From assembly GCF_014323705.1 (NCBI RefSeq), contig NZ_JABVEC010000009.1, forward strand, positions 124,001-188,000: a stretch of 64,000 nucleotides of DNA. The letters run 5' to 3'. Position numbers and translations under genes: made by a program. The stretch is from Actinomadura alba. GTDB taxonomy: Bacteria; Actinomycetota; Actinomycetes; Streptosporangiales; Streptosporangiaceae. Below, in pieces: positions 52,301 to 59,211 of this stretch; the first letter of the stretch is position 1; every line of letters starts with the position of its first letter. Below the pieces are notes generated by a model, which did not search any database, was not told where the DNA came from, and worked only from the letters and a program-made list of their open reading frames with translations.

Positions 52301-52747
52301 CCCGGCACGGCGGCCGTCGGCATCGCGCACCCGCTGCATCTGGGCGACGATCTCGCCGCGTGGCGGGAGGCGCTGGAGGACTACGAGATCCTGCAACCGT
52401 TCCCCCAGATCGAGAGGGGAACATACGCGTTCACCGAGGAGGAGCGTCGCAGCGAGCACCTCGCCCGCTTCGAGCGTCTCACGGTGCGCACCGTGCGGGT
52501 TCTCGCCCTGCGCCACCGCGGCTGGGAGCGCGCCGACTATTCCGGGATCTCCCGCGTGCTGCCCGCTGGCCGGCGCGTCCTGGTCGACCTGGAACCGGGC
52601 CTGCCCTTCGGCGGCCCGGACGATGAGCCGGAGCAACGGATCGAGACCGTTCAGCTGACCGATGGGGAAGCCCGCTTCGGTGAGCTGGATCCGGTGACCG
52701 CCTCGGAGATCATCGCCGACCTCACCTCGCTGGCCGGCACCGTGTGA
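49364..52747 (+). CDS. Large DUF4132 (MolR-like) protein
   Basis: The product is about 1127 residues from the ATG at 49364; the ATG at 49406 is another choice. The C-terminal 250 residues form the DUF4132 region (GSMTLDYGPRRFTVGFDEAL, DQIRRLERAMVTQRRWTAAE, FRDLFVVHPLVWHIARRLVW, AHPLHLGDD). The long N-terminal and central parts are helical with HEAT-like character (DAFQVLVDRAGD-type repeats). No catalytic motif or membrane segment is seen. Relatives related to E. coli MolR/YehI have no firm function. It stands alone after the export operon and before a region with remnants. Confidence 0.85.
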   Translation: MGDQRPPARDEDVLMLPTELRRQLHPRRGGHPGPAIKIDKTAAASLREQREQKWPDPESLIARVAPGPEWVNAARRYLSCAADPAGAAVVALIPWKVERTVPGSGSPSDWDWRNGVWVRKHGVPDERQDGDDRDWVRSRYGGWSKGGIPDDLPELQSRLVDAWSVEHGLAFAACALVELSTAAATWIDGATIRFRAGKNLWLGQEAARRLRTLLAAAGDSDYREAVERLAEHRRTLQQKVVVSYLVPTRQDWLEECQDWLDDSSYGLEWLQLAIGTPERLAKGNLTWEGYPMGALVTLADTAGADALPLFVQGLDGRGTLDDDERRRLLKVIALMPFDEAFQVLVDRAGDRLVEPALTKAMTRFPARALRLLAAAGATELLAGHVRAHPELTATMLPDLPAGSRAAVEGVVATDVRLPEAEPDDLPGLLVDPPWTRERAVRKPVVIAGLEPPGEQKMTWAPGERETWSVFALHTSEFDPADTDWEAAAEQFRSGRLAWRKKVELLVLGPEEVARPLLADCDGDFWWEPRWMKRVAGRFGGDALGVVLKGAKEDPAECGETLLPYLNAEIAALMADWLARKKPARQAALTWFDRHGADAARMLFPAALGKAGRDRRQAERALRLLAGRTGANEIVAAARDLGDEAASAIEALVADPLEFLPDRMPAVGDWANPGALPQILLRGRERALPFAAADHVITMLAISKPGEIYAGVGVVRELCDSRSLAEFAWALFQRWEQHGAPAKEGWALDQLGRLGDDETVCKLAAAIVVWPGEAGHHKAVKGLDVLAAIGTDLALMHLHGISQRVKFKGLKAQAKDKIAEIAESRGLTTEQLADRTVPDFGLDDDGSMTLDYGPRRFTVGFDEALVPFVLDEDGRRRKTLPRPGASDDPDLAPAAYQRFSSMKKVARTASADQIRRLERAMVTQRRWTAAEFRDLFVVHPLVWHIARRLVWLAEEDGVTTAFRVAEDRTFADVHDAPFTLPGTAAVGIAHPLHLGDDLAAWREALEDYEILQPFPQIERGTYAFTEEERRSEHLARFERLTVRTVRVLALRHRGWERADYSGISRVLPAGRRVLVDLEPGLPFGGPDDEPEQRIETVQLTDGEARFGELDPVTASEIIADLTSLAGTV

Positions 52748-52768
52748 TCGCCGGGTTCGTTCCAGCGA

Positions 52769-52832
52769 ACACGTTGCGATGAGCGTCTTCGCCTTCGACG
52801 ATCAGATGCTCGTCACACCGCACCCGGCTCGC
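52769..52832 (+). pseudogene. Scrap of a cassette XRE/PLD-like gene
   Basis: The sequence encodes HVAMSVFAFDDQMLVTPHPA and matches the XRE/PLD-like gene of copy 4 near 58468-58530 (HVAMSVFTFDDQMLVTPHLA) with few base changes. It starts 22 bp after the DUF4132 stop and is flanked by unrelated sequence. The same segment is also the one retained at 10431. Confidence 0.7.
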
Positions 52833-52930
52833 AGATCGACATCTGACTCCGAGCCCTCACCACGCCGAACATGCCGTCTCTTCCGGACGCGGCCTTTGCT
52901 ACGAGTGGGCGAAACTGCGCTCGCGGCAAG

Positions 52931-52949
52931 GGCCGCTCATCGAATCACG
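52931..52949 (+). repeat. Left 19-bp direct repeat
   Basis: GGCCGCTCATCGAATCACG occurs here and in the same orientation at 55887-55905, 2.96 kb away. A CGGCAA sequence precedes both. The pair brackets the inverted-repeat element at 53637-55867 and could be a scar of insertion or of recombination. Confidence 0.55.
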
Positions 52950-53636
52950 CACGCCCGGCCTGGTGATCACTCCGCACGCGGCCTGAGTGTCGGATCAGTC
53001 GGTGCGCCGACCCATCCGGCAGTTCGCCGACGCCCTTCGCGAACTCGACTGATACGGCAACTCGCCGGGTCCAGCGGCACCGGGTGCAACGGGTCATCGG
53101 TCTTGTCGGGCAAGACCTCCCGTTAGAGGCCCGCCCTATCGTGCCGCGTCCACAGCGGAACTCCGGCCCCAGGAGCACCGGGACGCGAGGCTTGGCCAGA
53201 CCAGCGAGACGGAATCGTGGCCAAAAGATCCCGCCCGCCCGCGATCGCGTCCTTCACCACCGCCTCCAGCATCGAGCACTTCCAGCTCGCGGGGCTTCCA
53301 GGCTTGAAGTCAGGATGACGGTGGTGACCAGCACAGGTGTGGGGGGACTCCCTCAGTCAGGAAGCTCTCCCGAAACTGTGCCCACTGCCCGGGGTGGTCG
53401 AGGAGCAATACCCGGCGGCCTGCCGGCTCGCCTCGGCCTGGGGGCAGTTCCGGCCGTACGGAACCCGGTGTGAGCCCGGCGCGCTCGGCGACCGTTCCAT
53501 ACCGTCGCTACACCATCGCCCAGGCATGCATAGCCCCAGTGGCAGACGCTATTGAGGAACCTCTGGCTATGAAGTTGATCTCTAGGCAAGACCACTTCTG
53601 CCAGGGGTTTCACGCATGTCAGCCCCCCGGGCCCCT

Positions 53637-53692
53637 CCGGCCAGCACCCACGCGCCGCTACACAGCTTCGAGATCTTGCTCGGAAAGGCTCA
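53637..53692. repeat. Left 56-bp inverted repeat
   Basis: Fifty-six bases starting CCGGCCAGCACCCACGCGCC and ending CTCGGAAAGGCTCA are found again, perfectly inverted, at 55812-55867. Similarity continues outside for another 8 bases with two mismatches, but not inside. The two arms enclose an AraC gene and a secreted-protein gene. No transposase is seen within. Confidence 0.92.
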
Positions 53693-53954
53693 GTAGTCCG
53701 CCCGTACGGGCGGACTCGGGCGCAGCGCAATCATCGGCCGACTCACACGCACTGGTCGATATGCGCACCGTCTTGCTCGACGCCGCTTTGAACGAGCCCA
53801 GCTCCACCAAAGGACTCCGGCCGTCGACACCACGCTGACCAAGGCGATTCGCGCGTCGCCGAGGAGGGCTGAGATGCACAGGAGCTTGTTGAAATCCTGG
53901 GGCGTCGGACGGTGGCCATATGCGGTCGACAGGGTTGTACTTTAGTCCTCTCAC
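53658..53954 (-). CDS. Uncertain frame ending inside the left inverted repeat
   Basis: A 98-residue frame ends LLSLSEQDLEAV and stop within the inverted repeat, so the same 3' end is also present on the plus strand in the right arm. The middle (VELGSFKAASSKTVRISTSA, then CESADDCAAPESARTGG) contains Thr, Ser and two Cys and has some peptide-precursor flavour, but the LSEQDLEAV sequence that looks like a leader end is at the wrong terminus. No ribosome binding site is clear. A chance frame is quite possible. Confidence 0.25.
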   Translation of the reverse strand: MRGLKYNPVDRIWPPSDAPGFQQAPVHLSPPRRRANRLGQRGVDGRSPLVELGSFKAASSKTVRISTSACESADDCAAPESARTGGLLSLSEQDLEAV

Positions 53955-54161
53955 AATCGATGATCATAGGAATGACTCCCTGCTAGCCCAAGGTAGTACT
54001 CAAATGAACCTTGAGTGTAGTCAGGTCACGCAGGGCATGTCCGGATTCCCTAGTCTCTGCCGAAGTATCGCCTGATTCGAGACACAACGCCAGGTCGTCC
54101 GAGGTGTTACGCGCAACGCATTCCAGACACATCTCCTTGGTATTGGCCCGATGGGGGATCG

Positions 54162-55154
54162 ATGATCGAGACAGTGTTCAACAGTGACGACCTGCCCAAG
54201 GCGGAGCGGTTCGCCTACTGGCATGAGATTACTTGCCGCACGCTCATGCCGACACGGGTAAATGTTGACGACGAAGGCAGCTTTCGGGCATCAGTCCGCA
54301 TACTAGGTTCGGATGCCCTACAGGTGTCTACCGAAACCGTGCAGTCGCTGATGCGCGCCGAGCGCACCCCGAAACTCATCCGCCGATCAGATCCGGAGCA
54401 GTACCTGCTCGGAGTCGTCCAGAACGGTAGCTACGAATTCAGCCAGCTAGACCGGGAATCAACCTTCGGCGTCCGCGATTTGATCCTCTTCGATTCGTCG
54501 TACCCCTTCCATGTCCGGCACCAAGGCGGTACGCACGTGATGTTTCGCTTTCCCAAGAAGCTGCTGCCGCTGCCTTTCTCAAAAGTGACCCCACTCCTCG
54601 CCACACGACTACCGAGGCAGGAAGGAATCGGCGACATACTGGCCCACTGCCTGTTCGAAGTTACCAGGGAACCCTCTCGGTATCGGCCCAGTGAGATAAC
54701 TCGTCTGCTCAACATTGCCCTAGACCTGCTGACCACCCTCCTGAGCCATGAACTCGACGCACTGGACTCACTGCCACCCGAAAGCTATCGGGAGGCCCTT
54801 ATTGTGCGCATCCACGCCTTCATCCACCAACGCCTCGGCGATCCAGAACTCTCCCCGATGACCGTTGCCGACGCCCACCACATCTCCCTGCGCTACCTGC
54901 AACAGTTGTTTGCTGCCGATGGCACGACTCCAGCGGCTTGGATACGCCGACAACGCCTGGAACGCTGCCGGCAGTCCCTGACCGATCCGCATCAGAACCA
55001 GCGTCCCATCCGCGCCATCGCCGCATGCTGGGGCTTCACCGACAACGCCCACTTCAGTCGACTCTTCCGTGCCACCTACGGCGCCTCCCCCAGCGAGTAC
55101 CGAGCCTCGTACCAAACTTTTGTGCGCGAAACAACAAGCCCACTGCGCGAATAG
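54162..55154 (+). CDS. AraC family transcriptional regulator
   Basis: The 330-residue protein has an N-terminal AraC_binding_2-type domain (FNSDDLPKAERFAYWHEITC at the start, EQYLLGVVQNGSYEFSQLDR, HVMFRFPKKLLPL) and a C-terminal double HTH (MTVADAHHISLRYLQQLFAA, TPAAWIRRQRLERCRQSL, AIAACWGFTDNAHFSRLFRA, YGASPSEYR). The DNA here is visibly richer in A/T than its neighbours, which suggests recent transfer. It lies inside the 56-bp inverted repeats and 164 bp before a secreted-protein gene that it may regulate. Confidence 0.88.
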   Translation: MIETVFNSDDLPKAERFAYWHEITCRTLMPTRVNVDDEGSFRASVRILGSDALQVSTETVQSLMRAERTPKLIRRSDPEQYLLGVVQNGSYEFSQLDRESTFGVRDLILFDSSYPFHVRHQGGTHVMFRFPKKLLPLPFSKVTPLLATRLPRQEGIGDILAHCLFEVTREPSRYRPSEITRLLNIALDLLTTLLSHELDALDSLPPESYREALIVRIHAFIHQRLGDPELSPMTVADAHHISLRYLQQLFAADGTTPAAWIRRQRLERCRQSLTDPHQNQRPIRAIAACWGFTDNAHFSRLFRATYGASPSEYRASYQTFVRETTSPLRE

Positions 55155-55318
55155 ACAACCTTCGCACCACACCCGTCCGAGATCCTGAACGCGCACAACG
55201 TCGCGGTCTTCGCCAGCAGCACGCCGTCCGCCTCAATGATCAGGAAGTCGTCTGATCAACCCCGGTCGACGGACGGACATCGCGCCACGGTACTTTTCCC
55301 TCCAGGAACGGATTGCAC

Positions 55319-55783
55319 ATGGCTGTCCTCTCCCATCTCACAAGAGTCGGTCTCACCTCCACCATCACGCTCGTCATGGCCACCGGCAGCACGCTGCTGG
55401 CCATGGAGTCCAGGGCGAATGCCGATACATGGATACAGCGCGTAAGCGCCAACAACTGCTCAATCGCCGAGTTCGAATACACCTACTCCTGGACTGGGTA
55501 TAGTCCAGGAGGCAAGAAGAGCTACCGAGTCGTGGCCGAGGGCTACACATACGACGGGTGGACTTGCCGCGGAGACGGCTACGGCGGCGAACTGCAGGCA
55601 AAGTTCAACTGGTGGACCGGGAGTCGCTGGTACGACCATCCATGGGTGACAATCGATAACAATGCCGATGGCTCTGTGCGGTCTGATTTCAGGTGGACCG
55701 ATACGGACCTCGCCGATGTCCGGTTCCGGATGTGCAACTGGAATCCGACCACCGATTACGCGGGAACCTGTGGCTCTTACTGA
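55319..55783 (+). CDS. Secreted small protein of unknown function
   Basis: The ATG at 55319 follows AGGAACGG; a TTG two codons upstream is also possible. The 154-residue product has a signal peptide (LTSTITLVMATGSTLLAMES with a cut near ANA) and a mature part rich in Trp, Tyr, Asn and Gly with four Cys (NNCSIAEFEYTYSWTGYSPG, WTCRGDGYGGELQAKFNWWT, RMCNWNPTTDYAGTC), a composition typical of beta-sandwich extracellular proteins stabilised by disulfides. No family was recognised. It lies inside the inverted-repeat element, in the same direction as AraC. Confidence 0.7.
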   Translation: MAVLSHLTRVGLTSTITLVMATGSTLLAMESRANADTWIQRVSANNCSIAEFEYTYSWTGYSPGGKKSYRVVAEGYTYDGWTCRGDGYGGELQAKFNWWTGSRWYDHPWVTIDNNADGSVRSDFRWTDTDLADVRFRMCNWNPTTDYAGTCGSY

Positions 55784-55811
55784 CGTGATACTCCAGCCCA
55801 TCACCAGGCAT

Positions 55812-55867
55812 TGAGCCTTTCCGAGCAAGATCTCGAAGCTGTGTAGCGGCGCGTGGGTGCTGGCCGG
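55812..55867. repeat. Right 56-bp inverted repeat
   Basis: It is the exact reverse complement of 53637-53692. It starts 29 bp after the secreted-protein stop. The stretch contains the codons for LSLSEQDLEAV and stop on the plus strand, mirrored in the left arm on the minus strand. Confidence 0.92.
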
Positions 55868-55886
55868 CGGGGGCCTCTCGGCAAAT

Positions 55887-55905
55887 GGCCGCTCATCGAA
55901 TCACG
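55887..55905 (+). repeat. Right 19-bp direct repeat
   Basis: GGCCGCTCATCGAATCACG repeats 52931-52949. It overlaps the stop codon and last codon of the hypothetical lipoprotein gene on the other strand, so that gene's 3' end may be original and the left copy transposed, or the reverse. Confidence 0.55.
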
Positions 55906-56665
55906 ATGGCGTCGGCGTCGGCCGCAGCGCGTCGTGGGCGTCACAGTTCTTCTCACCCGGCATCCGCCGCGTTCGGGACGGCGTCCACACCTTTGTCTCA
56001 CCCGGCTTGACGCTGGCCAGGACGCAGTCGAACGCCGCGCCGGGGTGGGAGGGGTCGACGGAGAAAGCCACACCGGCGGCGAAGTCGGACTCGGTCTCGA
56101 TCTCGATCCTGATGGCGGGGTGCAGGTTCAGCTTCGCGATCGCAGCGCGTACGTCCTTCTCCTCCACACCCCGGCCCGACGGGAGTTCGTTCACCTTGGG
56201 CAGGGCACGTTCGATCCGCTCGACCGGGATCGGTGGCGGCTCGAGCCATGGTGAGAACCTGGGCGGCGTCCCTGCCGGGCAACAAACCCGCGGCGGGACG
56301 GTGTCCCATTCGACCCAACCGCGACCGAAGGTCAGCTCGAAGCAGCGGGTCACCGTGACTCGCCCGCTCTGCCGGAACCATCCCTCGCCTCGAAAACCGG
56401 CGCCGACGACCCGGATGACCACGCGGACGCCCTCTGTGCCGTCGGTGGTGTCGCTGGAGACCTTCAGGACCTCCACCCCTTCGAGGTCGGCGACGTGGTG
56501 CGCGATGTCGTCGGCTTTGACCAGGCGGGTGCCGTACATAGCGTTACTGATCTTCCTGGAGTTGCCCCGCGCGCTTTCCTCCGCAGCGGCTTCGGCGCGG
56601 TCGGTCCCACAGGCCCCCGCGGCCAGCGCCGTGATGACGAGAGCGGCGATCATGGTGCGTCGCAT
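55901..56665 (-). CDS. Hypothetical lipoprotein
   Basis: The 254-residue protein has a lipoprotein signal (MIAALVITALAAGACG with Cys at about residue 19) and a mature part with ISNAMYGTRLVKADDIAHHV, VTRCFELTFGRGWVEWDTVP and RVCCPAGTPPRF. The segment VEEKDVRAAIAKLNLHPAIR suggests a helical hairpin. No family was recognised. The start ATG at 56665 was chosen because the signal begins there. It is a single gene between the inverted-repeat element and cassette copy 4. Confidence 0.65.
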   Translation of the reverse strand: MRRTMIAALVITALAAGACGTDRAEAAAEESARGNSRKISNAMYGTRLVKADDIAHHVADLEGVEVLKVSSDTTDGTEGVRVVIRVVGAGFRGEGWFRQSGRVTVTRCFELTFGRGWVEWDTVPPRVCCPAGTPPRFSPWLEPPPIPVERIERALPKVNELPSGRGVEEKDVRAAIAKLNLHPAIRIEIETESDFAAGVAFSVDPSHPGAAFDCVLASVKPGETKVWTPSRTRRMPGEKNCDAHDALRPTPTPS

Positions 56666-56699
56666 GCGAACAGCCAATCACTGCGTCAAGAGGCACGGT

Positions 56700-56963
56700 T
56701 CATAAAGCGACGTCGACCCATGCTCCCTGGGTCTGAGCTAAGGCAGTCCGCCGAGCATCAGCGACCTTCGACCCGGCCGCTCCAAGCGCTGGTGATTGCC
56801 GGATCCGCGTGTCGTTGATCGCGTTCGCCAGCTCCTGTGGGGTCGTCGCTTCGATCAGCCGGTCGTCGACCAGGGCCCAGAAGTGGCGTGTTGTGTGTCC
56901 GAACCACAGGGTGACGGTCGGGAATCGTCTTCTGAGCAGGTGTAGTTCGTAGGGGATGTTCAC
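56700..56963 (-). CDS. Cassette gene C, copy 4 (unknown small protein)
   Basis: From the GTG at 56963 the 87-residue product has the full core NIPYELHLLRRRFPTVTLWF, TRHFWALVDDRLIEATTPQE, LANAINDTRI, followed by an unshared tail. GAGGA lies 7 bases upstream of the GTG. The short frame beginning VAEPTNPEL behind gene B is closed by TGA and is out of phase here, so in this copy the GTG is the only workable start. This supports the same start for the other copies. Confidence 0.65.
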   Translation of the reverse strand: MNIPYELHLLRRRFPTVTLWFGHTTRHFWALVDDRLIEATTPQELANAINDTRIRQSPALGAAGSKVADARRTALAQTQGAWVDVAL

Positions 56964-57033
56964 GTTGGGGTCCTCGCTGGTCTTTGGGTCACCGTCCGGC
57001 GGTGAGCTCCGGGTTCGTCGGTTCGGCCACGGA

Positions 57034-57342
57034 TCACCACTGCGTACGTGGGTGGACGGGATCGCGGCCCAGCAGCGCAGCGGCCAGGCGGTCGCGGAGA
57101 TCTCTGCTACGGCTGCGGCCGCCGGCGGCCGGCGCGGCGATGCGGGAAGCGGTCTTCGGGGGCAGAAGACCGCGGCATCCGCACCGCCGCGCCGGCCCGG
57201 GGTCGTACGGCCCGACGGCCTGGCTCCGGCGGGATTCGAGCCGTACGACGTCGTCCGGGCCTTCCCCTGCCCGAGACGATCGGGCGGGCGCGCCGTCCGC
57301 GCCATCCGACGCGCCCGCGATCATGTGCCACATCACACCCAC
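57034..57342 (-). CDS. Cassette gene B, copy 4 (unknown small protein)
   Basis: The 102-residue protein has MGVMWHM, SRAGEGPDDVVRLESR, GPYDPGPARR and RDRLAAALLGRDPVHP..QW as in the other copies. A GTG start lies 2 nt after gene A. A fragment of this version of the gene is found inverted at 14876, and the match there is closest to this copy. Function unknown. Confidence 0.57.
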   Translation of the reverse strand: MGVMWHMIAGASDGADGAPARSSRAGEGPDDVVRLESRRSQAVGPYDPGPARRCGCRGLLPPKTASRIAAPAAGGRSRSRDLRDRLAAALLGRDPVHPRTQW

Positions 57343-57344
57343 GG

Positions 57345-57758
57345 CTATGGCGCTCCCCCGGCAATCTCGCGCTGTGAGTTACCCCGCTGCCGCGGCGCTT
57401 CCTCTCCGGAGGTCTGATGGAGCGGCATGCAGTCGATGGCCTCCCTCACGGCGAGGGACATCTCCTCGAGCCAGGTGCCGGCCGGTCGGGTCTCCTCGTG
57501 CCAGACGACCGCACCACTCGATCTGTCGAGTTCTGCACGAGCGATCACTGCCCCGTACACGTAATACGGACCGAGCCAGGACAGCCTGCAGATCTGGATC
57601 AAGCCCTGAGAACCCGGGGACATTCGTAATGCGTGAACGAGACCCGTCGCAGCGGACCCTAAGACGGAAGAAACGCCACAAGCGCCCCGCCGCTCATCGG
57701 GCACCGTCGCCGTCCAGGCGTACATAGGGGGCTGCTCCCACGCCGACCTCGCGCCCAC
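57345..57758 (-). CDS. Cassette gene A, copy 4 (unknown small protein)
   Basis: The 137-residue protein starts MGARSAWEQPPMYAWTATVP and keeps GACGVSS, CRLSWLGPYYVYG, VIARAELDRSSGAVVWHEE and VREAIDCMP. It is closer to copies 1 and 2 than copy 3 is, although its regulator belongs to the copy 3 type. A 63-bp piece of this gene is repeated at 13207. It leads the minus-strand arm and is divergent from the HTH gene 149 bp away. Confidence 0.63.
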   Translation of the reverse strand: MGARSAWEQPPMYAWTATVPDERRGACGVSSVLGSAATGLVHALRMSPGSQGLIQICRLSWLGPYYVYGAVIARAELDRSSGAVVWHEETRPAGTWLEEMSLAVREAIDCMPLHQTSGEEAPRQRGNSQREIAGGAP

Positions 57759-57907
57759 GGTGAAGCCCTTCTTTGCTGTGATCGCTTGATGACACAGAGC
57801 ATGACGTCGCAGCTAGTGACGTTGATACAGCGTTCTCGGGACGTCTAGGACGTTTCTTGGCTACCGTCTCCGTACGTCCTGTCCGTCCCGACGAAGAAGG
57901 TTCGACT

Positions 57908-58666
57908 GTGGGCAACGACGCACTACGCCGGGCCATGGCCGATGCGAAACTGACACAGCAAGACCTCGCAGAAGCATGCAATGTGGACGTGAAGACGGTG
58001 GCCCGGTGGATGACCGAGAACACCCGGATACCGCATCCTCGGCATCGCTGGGCCGCATGTGAGGCCTTGGGAGTTGATGAAGCCATGCTCTGGCCAGACG
58101 CCATCCGCAAGAACATCAAGACCGGCCCAGACCGCGAGATCGTTTCCGTCTACCCGTACCGATCCGCCTGCCCGAAGTCCGTATGGCGGAACCTCATCGG
58201 CAACGCCAACAAGGAACTCACCTTCGCCGGCTACACCAATTACTTCCTGTGGCTGGAGCTCCCGAACCTGCGAACCGTCCTACGCCGCAAAGCGGAACGA
58301 GGATGCCGAATCCGGTTCCTCATCGGCGACCCAGAAAGCGACGTGACCCGCCGCCGCGAAGAGGTCGAGAACGTACCTCTCAAAGTGAGCACCCGGATCC
58401 GGATCACGCTCGATGAGTTGTCGAAGCTCGCGGGCACTCCCGGCATCGAAGCCCGCTACGGAGACGAGCACGTCGCGATGAGCGTCTTCACCTTCGACGA
58501 TCAGATGCTCGTCACACCGCATCTCGCTCACCTGGTCGGCCACGACTCCCCAATGCTCCACGTACAGCGCTGCCAGGACGACGGGCTGTTCGATCGGTTC
58601 GCCTACCACGTCACAGAACTCTGGGAAGCCGGGCGAGAGGTGGAGACGGCCACCATCACCTCGTAG
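57908..58666 (+). CDS. HTH regulator with degenerate PLD-like domain, cassette copy 4
   Basis: The GTG at 57908 follows AGAAGG at 7 bases and is preferred to a TTG 17 codons upstream. The 252-residue protein has an N-terminal HTH (NDALRRAMADAKLTQQDLAE, ACNVDVKTVARWMTENTRIP) and a C-terminal PLD-like domain (NKELTFAGYTNYFLWLELPN, LRRKAERGCRIRFLIGDPES, HVAMSVFTFDDQMLVTPHLA) without the catalytic HxK. It is related to the copy 3 regulator over its whole length. Pieces of close relatives remain at 10431 and 52769. It probably controls genes A-B-C in response to a nucleotide-like ligand. Confidence 0.75.
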   Translation: MGNDALRRAMADAKLTQQDLAEACNVDVKTVARWMTENTRIPHPRHRWAACEALGVDEAMLWPDAIRKNIKTGPDREIVSVYPYRSACPKSVWRNLIGNANKELTFAGYTNYFLWLELPNLRTVLRRKAERGCRIRFLIGDPESDVTRRREEVENVPLKVSTRIRITLDELSKLAGTPGIEARYGDEHVAMSVFTFDDQMLVTPHLAHLVGHDSPMLHVQRCQDDGLFDRFAYHVTELWEAGREVETATITS

Positions 58667-58679
58667 CAGCGTCCGACCG

Positions 58680-58946
58680 ATGGGGATCCGCAAGACCACG
58701 GTGAACGCCCTGGTTTGGCTCGTCGGGCGAATGCTCGCCGACCCCAAGCACTTTCGCCGTTCCTACACCACAAAGGAACTCGACAGGATCATGACCGCAC
58801 GCCCCGCCACCACCACGGGCATCCATGCCCGTGAGATGAACCTCTACCGCCGCTACTTCGACCTGGTCGCCACCGGCCGCAAGACCATCGAGGTCCGCGT
58901 GCTCCTGGTTGCCTCCGCATCAGTGCAGGTCAGGGATATCCGTTGA
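58680..58946 (+). pseudogene. Truncated ASCH-domain gene
   Basis: Within this 88-codon frame, IHAREMNLYRRYFDLVATGR followed by KTIEVRV matches the start of ASCH domains (consensus 'h.r.lyrryFdlVasGrKtiEvRv'), which bind nucleotides or RNA. It then runs into unrelated residues and ends. The first 40 residues (VNALVWLVGRMLADPKHFRR) also look foreign. The gene is truncated, probably a decayed operon partner of the HTH gene 13 bp before it. Confidence 0.55.
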
Positions 58947-58959
58947 TTCTCGGCCCGTA

Positions 58960-59211
58960 CTACTGGGGCCCCAACCGCGGCGCGTACCCGGCCGCAGCGA
59001 GGGTCTTCCCGGCCTGCTCCGAGAGCTCCGCGTCCACCTCGACGCTGATGACGTTCCGCTCGCCTACTCGCCACGACAGCCGTGCAGCGGTCGACCCCGT
59101 GCCGGTGCCGACCTCCAGCACCCGGTCATGATCCTCCAACACAAGATCCTCGAGGAACCGATACAGGCTGAAGGTCGATGGCTGTGCCGCACTCGTTGAG
59201 CATGGTGGCAT
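58960..59211 (-). pseudogene. Fragment of a protein-L-isoaspartate O-methyltransferase-like gene
   Basis: The 83-residue frame reads FLEDLVLEDHDRVLEVGTGT, GSTAARLSWRVGERNVISVE, VDAELSEQAGKTLAAAGYAP, the SAM-binding core of PCMT-type methyltransferases. It lacks about 60 residues at the start and the catalytic end. Such genes often stand beside ATP-grasp peptide-modification enzymes in actinomycetes, but none is seen here. Its first codon overlaps the start codon of the SnoaL-like frame on the other strand. Confidence 0.6.

Larger units (their letters stand above)
52748..53636. other. Gene-poor region with several remnants
   Basis: About 890 bases contain no intact gene. A cassette scrap lies at 52769-52832. 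A frame near 52932-52985 reads PLIESRTPGLVITPHAA and stop, like the end of a 2-hydroxyacid dehydrogenase; the next few codons (QSVRRPIRQFADALRELD) may be another remnant. A plus-strand frame at 53337-53555 contains PAACRLASAWGQFRPYGTRC but has no family. The area looks like a deletion and insertion hot spot. Confidence 0.4.

Noticed and set aside
53353-53730. Minus-strand 125-residue frame with a Trp/Cys-containing centre
   Set aside because: No ribosome binding site, no family, and it crosses the border of the inverted repeat; it was judged chance.
56964-57305. Alternative gene B frame (MARTARP...GKARTTSYG) open in copies 2 and 4 and in the 14876 scrap
   Set aside because: In the four copies the MGVMWHM frame ends at the same place and keeps the 2-nt spacing to gene A. 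The alternative frame is open by GC bias and is closed or rearranged in copies 1 and 3.
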